DNA of 64,000 nucleotides from Sabethes cyaneus. Taxonomy: Eukaryota; Arthropoda; Insecta; Diptera; Culicidae. The stretch spans positions 79,111,822 through 79,175,821 of the forward strand of contig NC_071354.1 in NCBI RefSeq assembly GCF_943734655.1, written 5' to 3'. Shown piece after piece: positions 36,168-48,356 of the stretch; position 1 is the first letter of the stretch, and the number at the start of each line of letters is the position of its first letter. Position numbers and translations under genes: made by a program. The notes beneath the pieces are model-generated. The model saw nothing but the letters and a program-made list of their open reading frames with translations. It was not told where the DNA came from and made no database searches.

Positions 36168-36272
36168 TCCAAGCAGCACACTTTCCGCACTTCTGGTTGC
36201 AGCAACTTATTTACGACTGAAATTAGTCATATATCGGTTGGAGCAACTGGTTTGTAACAACTGTGTTAGTAG
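36168..36272. mobile_element. ~105-bp MITE, family of 62232
   Basis: Over its length it resembles 62232-62338: gttgcagcaactta..., tacgactgaaattagtcatata, ggtttgtaacaactgtg. The terminal repeats are more decayed here (aagcagcaca / tgtgttagta). Sits beside the foldback inside the RTE relic. Confidence 0.75.
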
Positions 36273-37029
36273 AGAATCGAGTCTATCACTCCTTTTGTAG
36301 ATGAGACCAACAAACCACATCTTCCAAACACTCCTGCAGTAGTTTCTCATCCTCCTAATTCTTGGAAATTATCCAGTGACGTGTCGTTATTAGTTATTTA
36401 TTACTGTTTTCATAAAGTTCTGCCAAGAGTTGGACCTATTTGGTGGCTCTTTTAGTTTTCGGCTGTCTGATTTTTCGTCGAATCTCTTCGGTACCGGGAG
36501 ACCGGGACCCTATTATCGTTTGCGAGCACTCCCAGGTCAACTTCCGTTTCGCCTTCTTCTGTTATACTGCTATTGAGATGCTTATCGATGAACTCCTTCC
36601 ATCTATCAACGACTTCGCAATCGTTTTTGATCAGGTTTTTTGCTCGTTTCATTAGTTCGATGTGGTTATTGTAGTACTTCACGATCTCTGTTCTCCTTTT
36701 TCTTCCTCAGGATTGGGATCAACTCATTCCGCACTCTTCGATACTTGGCCAAATTCTCCCTCATGGCAATGCTACGATAGGTTTTCCAAGCTCTTTTTTC
36801 CTCTCTATCGCTTATTTCTCGGTCAAATTTGGCTATTTATACGCTCGTGGTGTCACTTAGCGGCGCGGTCACAACCATTGACGGCCGAAGCTATCCTGTC
36901 CCATCCGTTTTCGAAGGTCAAAGCACCTAGTTCCACAGAGAAAGGTAGATCCTCATTCTGAAGTTGCGCGAAGTTCTCGGTACCTTACGAGTGGTCTGAT
37001 TGTCAAATGTTTAACCAAGGGGGACGGCT

Positions 37030-37200
37030 TTGTCGCAAGGTGTATACCATCGATAATCCGAGTCGATGTTCATCCCCGTAGGTAACTAATTTATCCTCCC
37101 AGTTGGCCTCAAGGTTTGATACTGGCCTAATAAGCCCGTCGTCGTATGTTCGAATCCCGGCTGAGAGAGGCTGTTAGAGTCAACACGGTCGTTAGAGCTG
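37030..37200 (+). repeat. tRNA-derived SINE head, copy E
   Basis: A tRNA-like head with ctcccagttggcctcaagg and B box tgttcgaatcccgg near 37147, followed by gagaggctgttagagt, matches SINE copy D at 26225-26335. The head of another tRNA-like unit (gctttgtcgcaagg) precedes it at 37030. Confidence 0.55.
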
Positions 37201-37384
37201 TTACTGCTGATTAGTACTGCTAGTTTAATTGTCAAAGCATTTGGGCGCAAACCGAAAGAGTGTGGGTTAGAGTCCCACTCAGTAATTGAACTACGCAGTA
37301 TATTTTTGGCCTCACATCAAAGTTTCGCAATATCATCCAGTCTACCATTCTTTCTCAGCAAACGCTCCTCCATCTTTAATCAAA

Positions 37385-37960
37385 AAATAAAGTTTTACTG
37401 TCAGATTGATTTGGTTCATAGCGACCGTAATGAAATACTGCATAGAATAACTAATAAATTTTCAACAGTCTCCATTGGTTTGCAGCATATGCGCATTAAA
37501 TTTTGTCGTGCTGCAGGGTTGTCCAGCACTCACTGCATTTATTTTGCTTATTTAACTGTAACACCTAAGCCAAGCAAAATTCGAAAATATTATGTATGGG
37601 GCATTTAAAGAGTCAATTGTTATCCACAAGACTGCTGATCTAAGTATTGCTCTATTTTGAGTATTTAAGATGCACTCCCAGTTCATACTGGGCGGTGCAC
37701 CAAGAACTCTCCACCCAGTGTGAACTGGGAGTGCGCCATAAATACTTAAGATAGAGCAATACTTAGTGCAGCAATCTTGTGGATAATAATTGTCTCTAAA
37801 AATCCCCCATACATAACATTTTCGAATTTGGCTCAGTTGAGGTGTTACAGTTAAATAAGCAAAATAGGTGCACTGAGTGCAGAACAGCCCTGATCGTGCA
37901 TATTGATATGATAGGTGGATATAATCAACGCGCCATCTCAATTTTGCAATTTTCAACAAC
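37385..37960. repeat. Older repeat split by a foldback
   Basis: Inverted copy of the repeat whose flanks are 5823-5962 and 6639-6706. Here the 0.66-kb element is missing and a 379-bp foldback is present instead. The pair therefore supplies an empty site for each insertion. Confidence 0.65.
37514..37892. mobile_element. 379-bp foldback MITE, hAT-like
   Basis: Hairpin with CAGGG-type ends. The left arm (cagggttgtccagcactcac...aagtattgctcta...cactcccagtt) pairs with the right arm ending gcagaacagccctg. Flanks gtcgtgct and atcgtgca share six bases. The uninterrupted sequence at about 5905-5915 reads atcgtgca on the minus strand, so this is the target. No coding. Confidence 0.8.
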
Positions 37961-37969
37961 ATAACTATA

Positions 37970-38855
37970 CAGTAATGTTCCGATTTTGTCAGCTGCCAAT
38001 TTTGTCTATCCCGGATTTTGTCTACCCCCGATTTTATCAGCCTTTTATCCCGATTTTGTCAGCCTATACATTTTGTTTAACTTTTGTACTTTTAAAAATG
38101 ATTTATAAAAGTTTTCAGTCTGCTTGAAACTATTCTGATTCCTTGGAGAGAGTTTTTCAATAAAATGATGCGTTCTTGCGAGTAATTCGGGGTCAAAATT
38201 AGGGTATTTTTATATTAAATGTTCTACAATTTCTAAACAAACAAAGATAGAGGTATACTATATTCAGCAATGTTGTGTATTTTGACTATTTGTACAACTT
38301 TGTAAAACAGAAAAAAGTTATACAACATCTACAAAAACAGCTAAAATAGAAAAACTGATTTTAAGGCTTTTTCACATATGAGAATTAGGATTTTTCTATC
38401 TTTGCTGAAGAGATAGAAGGTTCTGTCTTCAACTAAATTTCTTGTAATAATATGCTATAAAACTTTGCAGAACTCATCAATGTGTTATATTGAAACTGAA
38501 GAAAAAAAAAATTTTATTGCACTTTTAGGGGGATTAATGAAAATTGGAATTCCATTCTACGATAGAGCTTTTAATTTTTAAAAACTCTTCTAAAAGTTTC
38601 ATAAACCTAAAACCAAGTTTTCCCGCTCAAAATTCTAATGCGGTTCTGGACCAGTGTGCTGTGCTCGGTTGATCAAGTTGCGTTGAGCTTGCAGTTAATC
38701 AATTGAGGGTTAAAATTTAATGTCTTAGATATTACAAGATCTTAAGTCTTGAATTTTGAAAAAACCTTCGACAAAAATATTTGCCGATTTTGTCAGTTTC
38801 CCCATTTTATCAGCCCAAAATTCAACATGGGGCTGACAAAATCGGAACATTACTG
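37970..38855. mobile_element. 886-bp pogo-like MITE
   Basis: Inverted ends of about 24 bp starting CAGTAATGTTCCGATTTTG, with TA on each side (37968-37969, 38856-38857). Several subterminal copies of ccgattttgtcagcc lie near the left end, possible transposase-binding sites. Interior AT-rich, no transposase. The CAGT start and TA duplication fit the pogo/Tigger branch of Tc1/mariner. Confidence 0.8.
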
Positions 38856-38857
38856 TA

Positions 38858-41447
38858 TTCACTTAGTCAATCTCCATTTCTAGCAAAATCATTTTAGTGG
38901 CTTGCCGTGACATGAAAACCGACTGATAATAACTTTCTTTCTGCAATCACACTTTGCTAGGATGAATTTTTGTTTGCAGGCTAAAAAAAATATAAGAATA
39001 TGGCAATATGACCTCGCATAAAATCATAATTTCGGTATTGAACAACAATATTCTTATTAAAAGCAACAATAAATCTGATTAGTAAGTATGTTACCCTTTT
39101 AATAACTGCATAAAACTAACAGATTTGTTACGATTTGACAAGCAACCGTAATAAGATCAATTATGTTGATTGATGCACCATATTGTATTGCTACGCCCAC
39201 GTATGGTAAGTTTATTAAATACGTGGTGCAGCCAATTAGTTTATCATGATCATGATAATATAAGCAACCACAATAAATTTGCTCTATTAACAGCTTTATT
39301 ATGGTTTATAGCTAGCTATAAGTGTGTTTTAACTCGTATCCTCTTGGACACGATCATAATACCATAATTATACCATTCTTAATACCATAATTATACCAGA
39401 TGCAACTATACCTGCCTCTTCTTCCCGATACTGATTGCCACTGTCAATTGCAGCGCTGGGGTTTTAACCAAGGTGCTGACATCTGTGCATCGTTGTACCA
39501 TTTAATTGTTATATTTTCAACACAATTTCTGCGCCCGTTCTTTTTCGGGCCCACAACAAATCTTGCCCCGGATTGGCACATGTATTAGTTTCAGTGTTGT
39601 ACAAAGTGTATTGAGAGCGGGGTGCGATTCTAATCACGAAAATATGACGTCCTGTCAGGGGTCTGGTTTTCATTATAGACTTAATAAAGTGTTTATAGTG
39701 ATGCTGATTACGTCGAAATTAAGATTTATACGTTTTGACTCAATTTAATTTAGTTTTACACATCTTTCCAACCTTTCCCAAGCTTCTTTTTCTTCCAGCC
39801 GCTTAGATTTTTTTTTCGTTCTGATCCATACCCACCAAACTTAATAGAGCTAGGTACCAAATTATCAACAAAAAGTGACACACGTATCCCAACGGCCTTT
39901 TGGATTTCATTGAATTCAATAATAAAGAATAAATTGACGTTCCAAAACAATAATTAAATTTGCAAAGATCATGTTAAAATTCCCAAATCAAACAAATATT
40001 CCAAAATAATCATCGCAGCATTGCGTAACCTTATTAATGTGATTGCTATATAAATCCCAATTTTATGAAATATAAATACATCGTATTTGCCTCCATCAGA
40101 AAATGGTCGCAAGTACAAAACGAGTACCCATTAGTAGCAAACATTAGAGTACCTTTCAATGGTTTCCTCAAACCGCAAAATGTCCCTCGGTTTTGTTTGC
40201 AACTAGGAACAACTAAATTACAAAACCCGAAAACAACCCTCCAGACGACAAAAGTCCCATCAATGATTCAACAAGTGATAAAAAAACAATAATCAACCCG
40301 AGTCGTCAGCTGGTAGATGGCGTGCAGCTTGAGCAAAAAAAAAACACTGTAATAATGTGGTGGGTCCACAACTTCATTAATATGAACCCCGGTAACTGCC
40401 ACCGCAATAGTGGCCGCGTTTGCTTTCGAAAAGGTCACCGGTCCCCGTTCAGCAGGACAAACAATCCCACCGGCAGTGATTGCGATGATGATTATTCCGA
40501 TGATAATGATGAAAAAATAATTATACTGTAAAACCGCAGTCCTGTCTTCTGGTCCAGCCTCTCGGATCGTTGCTAATCGCAAAGGAACCTGGCAGCTGCT
40601 AGTAGTGGTTTCAAAGAACAACCACACCGAAAGGTTTTCATTATTATCGTGAAACTTGGTCGAGAGACAGAAATCATATTTTATTCATTTATTGCCTACT
40701 AATAATTCATCCACAATCAGCCGTGCAAAGACCGCAAAACTTTGAAGTCCTATTTTGGTTTACTGTGCATCTTCGCAAATGCTTGATATTTTGACAATTC
40801 CAACTAATTCACTGTCGGTAGGTATAATCCGGCAGGCTTCGATCCGAGACGAGTCTGATTCGGTATTAAGGATTAAATTGTAAAATATTGCCGTTTCTCT
40901 TGGTGGCTCTTGGTATCGCTTGTGCAGTATGCGGTGCGGTTGTGTGTGACTGGCTGGCACTTAGTCCTGGCTGACTGTGACTGAGCCGCTGGCTGGTTGG
41001 CTGACTGGATCCATAGATGACAGGCAACTGAGCCTGGAAAAGAAGCTTATTCCGGTGATGATGGTTTGTCTCTGTGTCTGTGTGCTTGTGTTTGTATGTT
41101 TCCACTTCAAGGCATCCACAACCCATTTGCGTTTAGTTTGGTTCATTTTCATATGAGTTTGCCATCGTTCTACGCTGTATACACTAGGCTGTATCGTTTT
41201 TCCACCACTTTCATCCCTAATGGGTTGCGGTGAAATAATTAAAAATAATTTATTTTTTATGCTGCTTCAGTCTTTCATGAATTTTAATCCCAGCGCAGCG
41301 CAGCGAGGATGCTGCAACCGAAATGTTCACGATAAGGACGGGGTCCATGTTAGGGGTAGACAAAAGAAGTATTGTGGTTTGCCGCAATTCCTAAATGATA
41401 TGTTTCCAATATTGCACTGTACCTTTTGCGTTGGAAATGAACTTGGG
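38858..41447. other. Repeat fragment at left, otherwise nothing
   Basis: 39180-39400 matches the repeat at 7065-7250. The stretch at 40290-40640 is GC-richer without a supportable frame. A gctggctggttggctgactgg run near 40985-41010 is simple sequence. Confidence 0.45.
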
Positions 41448-41878
41448 GGCCAATCTAGGGCTGTCGGTATTGGGCGCTTTTGGTGAAAACCGGTATTTCG
41501 GTATTGGCGTAGAAAATACCGGTAATACCGGTAAAATACCGGTATTGGCAGATTATTCGAAATCAATAGATATATTGATGTTTTTCAGTAAATCTTTTTA
41601 TTTTGAAACATTAGCTTCAGTATTGTTGCTTAGCAAAATAGAATTGAAGCAGATATAATACACTTAGCGATTTAATTCCCTTACTATAGAATGAATTTTA
41701 TTGCCAACACTTCCAACAATTGAAAAAACTTCCGCTTTCATCGATGTCTAGCGAACGGCTCTAAGCACATCACGAACTTTCCTTTCATTTCTTCAAATTT
41801 ATAGTAGGGAGACCCGCCTTTAATTATTTACAAAATATCTTGTATTGTTGCTTCTAGCATAATTAATGCCCCGGTCTC

Positions 41879-42112
41879 CTACAGCCTCTCAACAATTTTT
41901 TCTCCATCTCCAAAACGGAACTCCTGCATAACGTCATCCTCTTCATCATCGTTCACAAATACCTTCTCTTCTCTGTTATCAATCCCACTATTCCAAGATA
42001 GTGGGATGCAGATTTCATCTCCTTGTGTGCAAATTCTTTCCTGGCAGATCCTTTGTTGGCAAGAATGCTCAAAACGCGCAAAGATCCCCGTATTCTGATC
42101 AGAGCTCGGCAT
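41879..42112 (-). CDS. Conserved hAT-internal reading frame
   Basis: The C-terminal half of this 77-codon frame (NSGIDNREEKVFVNDDEEDD, ending IVERL) is matched in the independent copy at 50608-50817, with mostly conservative changes (V/I, E/K, F/I) and the same stop region. That pattern suggests it once coded, presumably the acidic end of the element's transposase, but I cannot recognise the hAT catalytic domain. The N-terminal half differs between copies because of frameshifts. Confidence 0.45.
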   Translation of the reverse strand: MPSSDQNTGIFARFEHSCQQRICQERICTQGDEICIPLSWNSGIDNREEKVFVNDDEEDDVMQEFRFGDGEKIVERL

Positions 42113-42504
42113 CGTCGAAACAGATAAATGAAGCTAACTTTCCCTTACATTCGCTTCATCATGAAGCGACTTGTTTCATTTGTTGAACAGAACTTTTCGA
42201 GCAAGCTTCAGCTGAAGCTACTGACTGTATCAAATGATGACGATTGACAGTCATGCATGATTTGTCGATGTTGAGTAGATTAATGTAGGAAATGTTACTC
42301 AAAATCAATTCAATTGCATTTAAAGTCTAGGCTGACCTTTTTCTGAATATTTGATAGAGAAATACAAATGAAACTTTAAAACCGGTCGTCATGATGAATT
42401 GAAAATCGTTTCAATGACGCTGATTGAAGTCAGTTTTGAACCGAAGCGGCGCTGCTTCTGTTAAAACTGAAGCTTCATTACTTCATTGTTGAATAACAAT
42501 TTAC

Positions 42505-42855
42505 TAGTGTTGGGTGCCGCTAATTCGCTAACCGAGCAATCGCGAAACGCTAATTAGGCTTCATAATTTATACTCAGACTAGCCGAATTGTTGCTGATCC
42601 GTAATTCCAAATGAAGTGCCGCTGTTAATTTTGAAATAATAAACTGTAGAGCATTTATCCATTATTATAGGTTTTGATCTTAGTTTTATTAGAAAGTAAT
42701 AATTTGTACAGTGATAGATTACAATGCAAGTTGTTGTAATATGTTCAAAAATAAACTGTGACTGTTAATTTGCAGTTTGCGATTAGTGATTAGCGAAATT
42801 TCCTCGATTATCGAGCAAATTGAATTGGTTAGCGAATTAGCGGTGCCCAACACTG
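42505..42855. mobile_element. 351-bp hAT-type MITE nested in hAT copy 1
   Basis: Inverted ends of about 28 bp (yagtgttggg, then gccgctaattcgctaacc). Flanking octamers caatttac and caatttag match at 7 of 8. The second hAT copy lacks this block at the equivalent place (about 50268-50275), giving the empty site. Confidence 0.85.
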
Positions 42856-43317
42856 CAATTTAGTGACGTTTCTGGGCCCTGATCTTGTTTCCTAAATTCG
42901 TTATTTGAGAGCTTCGAATAATTTGGTGGCTTTTGAATATCAAGTTGTTCAAAAATAAATTGAAACGTGACGTCTGGCTTATACAACGAAACATTTTAAC
43001 ACCAAAGTTACTCTACTGTGCCTTAAACGGGTTCAAGAGCTAAAATAATTTGACCCACAATTGCACTCTCTTCATTGTTAGTAGTCGAAGAATCTCGTCG
43101 GCATTAACACCAAGTTGTTTTTCTAAGAGTTTTATAATCTTTTGTAAAATTTAGTTCTTATTCGAATAAGGAGTTGGAAAAAAACAAGCGGATTAGAAAA
43201 TACCGGAAATACCGGTTTTTTGCCTTTTCAAAACTGGTATTTCGGTATCCAAAAATTGGCCGGTATTACCGGTTTCGGTACTACCGGTACTACCGGTTAG
43301 ACAGCCCTAGGCCAATC

Positions 43318-46300
43318 CCATTAGCTCGGTGTTCAATTTGTGTTACAGGTAACAGCCAAAAATTTATCTTAACAAGCGATAAAAAAAGATCCCTTATTTG
43401 ACCGATTTAGAATGTTTGTTCGGATTCCAGATCATACTGGCATGTAATTTTGTTGATTTTATCAAAAACAAAGTCTCTAAATAACTTTTCTAGATCAAGG
43501 CATAGATGGTTTTGAAACTAAAAACAAATTTAATGCATGTTTATCATCCTTAGCAGCAATAAAGCTACCTTACTGAAAGACCGCCGGAAAGTATTTACAT
43601 TCTTCATATTATTCACACTTTCAAGTCGAGAAAAATGAAAAATCGAAACTAACTACAAGTGCTGGGTCTGTTGGTTGTAACGAAACTTCGCTAAAAAGAT
43701 ACATTTCCACACTACCAAGCCCCTCCCTAGTCCCATCATCATCGCTGATGTTATAATACAGTAACGAAAAACTTTACGCGAAGAACTCATCCCGATTTGG
43801 CAAACTTGCGCGAAAGTAGCGATGGCGGAACTTTCTCGAAGCTGGCTGGCCTTCTTACACCGTCTGAATTCTGCAAAGTATCACGATGAATTTACATTCC
43901 AACGACGTGGCTGGCGGTGAGTACTATGCAAAGAAGCAAGTGTTTGCTTTGTACTTCCAGAGGAAAATCGTTAGACATTTTTCATGCTCCGTGCTTGTCC
44001 TTGTCGATTTCAGTAATTTTTATTTTGTATTTATAGAAGCGAATGTACCTATCTAAACGAGTAACTTTCCATTGTGAATGGAATATCTTTCAATTGAAAA
44101 TTCATTTGAGGAGAAACATCCTCGTTTCTTGATGGGTACACACGGGTAATGACTTGAGAAAATTCTCAGGTGAGTGCGCTGACGTTAAAGTTTATCTCTC
44201 GCTTGAACCCGTTCCGTTTCAGGGGAAAATTTGTTACGCATTGTTTATGCCAGCTTTGCGAAAGAAAGGATAAAGTTTCGAAGTTTTTGAATACGTGAAA
44301 AGTTTCGATTTCACGAACATTGTCTAGCACGGCAAAAAACTTTTCGAGCAGAAATTACGGGGACAAACATTTTCACAGATGAATTATTATGAATTATTAC
44401 AAATACGATTATTACTCTTGGGACTTTTGCTTCGATTTACATCCACTTGACTTCATTTTCCGTGGTACGTGGTTTGTCACCTACTAGGCACTTATACGGA
44501 AAGAGATTGTCGCAGGTGTTTTAATCCTTATAAGCCTCGTTTAGTTGTAAGTTCAAAAAAGCTGCCGGCAAACTCACTGTACCACTGCACTCTAACACCA
44601 CAAAACATTTTACCTTTTATTTGCCTGCTGGGACTATAAAAACCAACAGCTATTGAAATGATACGTACAAGTGTTGTCGTACTCAAAGTGGGTTGTTTCT
44701 TTTTCGAGCGCAGTTTTACACGCTGTGCATGTTCATTGCGTTTACACAGTTTTCCGCAAATTAAAACTTTGAATAGGAAAACTCAAACATACGCTCTGAT
44801 TGATGACACTCGAAAACAACTTCATATGCATCTGTAACGTTTACCCTATTCACAAAACTTTAATGTCAAACTACAATTACTTTCGGTTATCAAAATCATA
44901 CATTCGTAGTTAGTGGCTGCTTTTCGTAAAATAAATTAATTTAGGTAACCGTGCAACTCCATCAGCTGAAATTCGATGGAAACGCGTAATGTTTTATAAT
45001 AACCCGCCTCACGCTAGTGTATTTGCTCCGGTGCCAAAAGCCATGCTGAACATTGTATTATCTATGAAACAAAGTAGTACAAACTTTACCATCATTACCG
45101 CAGGATAGCAGCCGAGAGAGTAGTTTGCCTTCATCGACGGTTGGTTGATTCATGTACAGAAGCAAATAACCAAAACATATGTTTAAGCTTGCTCCCCGAA
45201 AGGGCCGGTTGCGAGCGAAAAAAACGACAACCCATTTTCATACATACATAAACAACAACTCGGATCCAAGGGGCTCTTCCTCCCAGCAGGAAAAGTAGAT
45301 GAAAGCGAGAAAGGAAGCAGAGAAGCAACGTTCATCATCGACGAAATGACTGCGGGCACCTACCTACCTACTAGTGCCTGGCTACCGCAGGCAAGGACCA
45401 AAGCACGAAAAGCAAACCGCAGTGAAACAAAGATGGCTGACTCGAATAATGGGTCAAGTGGATGCTGCTGATGCTGCGAAAAAAAAACTACATACACGAT
45501 GAATTTAGGTACACGCCATGCTTTGCTGCGGTAGGCGTTTTCCAGTCGGAGTGTGTTACGTCAATGATCTCAGTGAAGGCAACCGGGAAATGTGGCCTGA
45601 TGCCATAGAAACTAGTTTGGTGTGTTTTGTATACGAGTTTAGAGTATATTTTTATTATTATCCATATTTTTATATGCAAAAATACAATTATATATTTTTA
45701 TTCGCAGTGCAAAAGGTCGAGTGCCATTAACTAGTGGGCTCGCTACGACCATTCGGTCGTTCGCATGTACTTACAACATGTATGCACGTTACAGGGCTTA
45801 ACTCTCTAGAAATAATTCGAGCGACTATGCGATTTTTTTAAATAAAACATGTAAAACATGTATGGAATTAATAAATAACTCTTCTCAAGTTGCTTTGTTT
45901 TTATTATTTTTTCGGTATTCAAAGATTCGACAGGTTTTTCATACTAGCCTAATACTTTTAGTATAATAGCGTCTGTGAAGAGTTGCTATCGTCTAGATCC
46001 GTTCGATGATGCGAAGCATTTACCATATCCTTCACAGTTGGGTAAGCTTGAAAGTAAATCTCAACGAGCACAATGGCATCTATTTATTTATTCATTGGAA
46101 TCATTTTCATTGTTGTATCATTGCAGTTAGAGTAGAGCTTACCAATAAAAGCACCAACCACGTGCATAACAAGTGTTAAATCCAGCATCCATTTGGAGCA
46201 CCCAGACCGAGAGCAATCTTCGCAAGCAAGCAAAATAAAATTTTCAACGATAACTGATCCAAATAGTACCCGGTACAGTATCAGATTGCACAATATCACC

Positions 46301-47294
46301 GATTTTCGATTATCCATTGAATTTCACCCGTCGACTGTAATTCGAGTCCCAGGCTAGGCTAGGCTTCATCAGCATAAGCAATTTCGGAAAATTGCTCTAT
46401 GTAGATACATGTCACTTCCGTACCCGTACGTACGTCTGCGCCCGTTGAATATGACAGTGCAGAGAAAAAGTGAAGAAAAAAAGAAACATAACCGATAACC
46501 GAGAAAATTGCAGCTCAGCACCAATAGTGTTAGTACGAGAATCCCCACCGGTTTTCCCGCTAGCCCCATCAACAATCATTACATCTATGCATCGGTATTT
46601 TGTGGTTAGAAAGAAAAACTTGCCCTCAATCCATCTAGCAGTATTGTTTGGCCATTCTTTAGCTCGTTGCAAAGTTTACTCACTCATAAATTAGTTTCTT
46701 AACAATATTCTCCTTAACCATTTCTAGCTCGTATTTACACCTCGTAAAATGTACATTTTTTGTAGTTTATTGACAACTGACAACTGACTCCGAATTCTGG
46801 TTTATAATTAAACATCATGTTTGACAGTACACTTTAAGAGTGTTCGCGAGTCCTAGCTTGAAACAATGTGGGATTTTTACCATGTGTGTTCTTTGCAATA
46901 AGTAGGATGAATTGCTTGCAAATCCGGTGCAAATTTATCGCTACAGTACCTATATCGAAATCATGCATCAATTTAAAACAAAATGCAAACGTTGTGCAAC
47001 ATGTACCACGAGTTTACGAGGTTATAAACAAACAGGAATAATTTATGGAATAACTTTAATGGTATTTTAAATAGCTATAAAGTTCATACCATATTGAACT
47101 GAAATATATGACACACGGGATAAATATTGCAATCCAGCAAGTAACAGCTCGTAACACGTGGACGATAAATTGTACTTTTGTTGTACTCGGATAAAGGATT
47201 TAAAATCCCAAATTTCATAAGCTGCAGCTGCTGGTGTTAAAAACAATCCACGAAAATTTACATTTTGCAGGATTAACGGGTGAATTAATTGAAT
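43318..47294. other. No gene seen
   Basis: About 4 kb of intron-like DNA. No frame with splice sites or domain. A small hairpin (acgaccattcggtcgt) lies near 45745. Confidence 0.4.
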
Positions 47295-47296
47295 TA

Positions 47297-48161
47297 ACGG
47301 GTGGCAACTAAAATTTTGGAATTTTTTCTCAAGCTGTCAAAAAAAGACAAAGATTCATGAAGAAGATCTGATTTACCGAAAGTAAAAATACATGATTCAT
47401 TGTTGAAAAAAAATTAGTGTGCATTTGAAAACGGTCCGTAATCGGCTGTTCGGCAAAGCTTTCGTTTGACGTCGAAACAGAAGTGTTGTACGGCCGTCAT
47501 GTCAACTTTGCGAATGCATCTCTTGATTCTACCAATCAACTGTTTGCAATTCGTGGCTCTCCAGTTATTTTTGTGCAACAAAAACTCAAAATCCCGAAGA
47601 AATCTTCGATTGGGCGCACTGAGACAGATTTTTCGGGTCGTGATTTTTGGGTAAAAATGGGATCGAATGGGTATTCAGGAACGGCCAAAACACGTATTGT
47701 CCATCCACATGATGTTTTTGTAGAAACGGGATCAAATTTTTTTTCAAACAGTCGTCTGGTGCATCTTAATTGATAGCCAAACCAGAGCGCTTGTTGTTGA
47801 AGAAACCAGAAAGAGAACGATGTTCTTCTGCGTCCATAGTTATGGCTGGTCTTCCACTACCTCGCTTGTAAATAGTTGTTCGGCATCTTAGGATATGGTA
47901 AACAGTCGAAGCCGCAACATATTTAGTTTTTAAATGTTGTACCGTATACTTTTCGCTGAGATTTCTGTTGCAGTTCGTAGAAATGTACAACGCGCTCCCG
48001 AAATGCTTCTTGTTTCGACGTCATTTTTAGCAAAAGCATAAACAAAACAAAAACAAAAACTATTAACAAAAAGAGGAGAGAGAGAGCTAACACATACATA
48101 CTCTCATTTCTCTCTGAGCTCGTTTGTGCGAAAAAAATCCAGACTTTTAGTTGCCACCCGT
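47297..48161 (-). mobile_element. Tc1/mariner element remnant, 865 bp
   Basis: Inverted ends starting acgggtggcaactaaaa (17 perfect bases, then imperfect) with TA at 47295-47296 and 48162-48163. The minus strand carries transposase pieces. The start MTSKQEAFRERVVHFYELQQ at about 48023 is followed by the helix-turn-helix region (VAASTVYHILRCRT, GSGRPAITMDAEEHRSL) and a deletion. Then comes a catalytic-domain tail (YVFWPFLN, where Asp is expected after WP, then FLPKNHDP and a degraded QCAQSK). The C-terminus has NWRATNCKQLIGRIKRCIRK and VDMTAVQHFCFDVKRK. Frameshifts and stops make it dead. Confidence 0.85.
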
Positions 48162-48163
48162 TA

Positions 48164-48356
48164 TTCCATAGATGAGTTCGTCACAGCCTACTTCTCTTTC
48201 TTCTACCTCTATTTATTGCTTTTATGAACAAAACCAAACATAAGCAATGATACAGTGAATTTGTCAGCAACTGACGCTATCAATTTTTTTCGCTACTACA
48301 ACTTACAAACGAAATCTCTCCTCAGCACACTGATCAAACTTTGACTTTGACTGCAG
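48164..48356. other. Spacer
   Basis: Unremarkable spacer between the transposon and the pentanucleotide array. Confidence 0.4.

Larger units (their letters stand above)
34780..36980 (-). pseudogene. RTE-like retrotransposon remnant, split by MITEs
   Basis: Read from right to left on the minus strand. At 36452-36980 is the linker before the RT (AKYRRVRNELIPILRKK, CEVVDRWKEFIDKHL). Then 36273-36420 is a broken RT start. At 35513-35760 is the RT core (FVRQYQTGF, QIFTIRQNIQKCQEYN). At 35276-35476 is the second catalytic region with LLVFGDDFNI, in which the usual ADD is GDD. At 35000-35270 are a KINASKTKYM-like block and LVTTDNNTSS. A C-terminal LDQVEVDLRG piece is near 35030. Parts are missing, and stops and frameshifts are many. 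Two insertions (35781-36157 and 36168-36272) interrupt it between 35773 and 36272. The DNA binding and nicking domain was not found. Confidence 0.75.
41456..43309 (-). mobile_element. hAT element copy 1 with nested MITE
   Basis: Ten-base perfect inverted ends (tagggctgtc / gacagcccta) and an exact 8-bp TSD (ggccaatc at 41448-41455 and 43310-43317). The subterminal regions carry many copies of taccggtat / ataccggta. On the minus strand a frame at 41879-42112 ends GDGEKIVERL. Its last ~50 codons are conserved in the second copy at 50.6 kb. About 1.5 kb without the MITE at 42505-42855, so internally deleted relative to a full hAT. Confidence 0.9.

Noticed and set aside
40268..40627. 119-codon minus-strand frame with an Ile-rich stretch that could be a membrane segment
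   Set aside because: The Ile run comes from a simple atgatgatta sequence. No homology recognised, no start context or splice signals.
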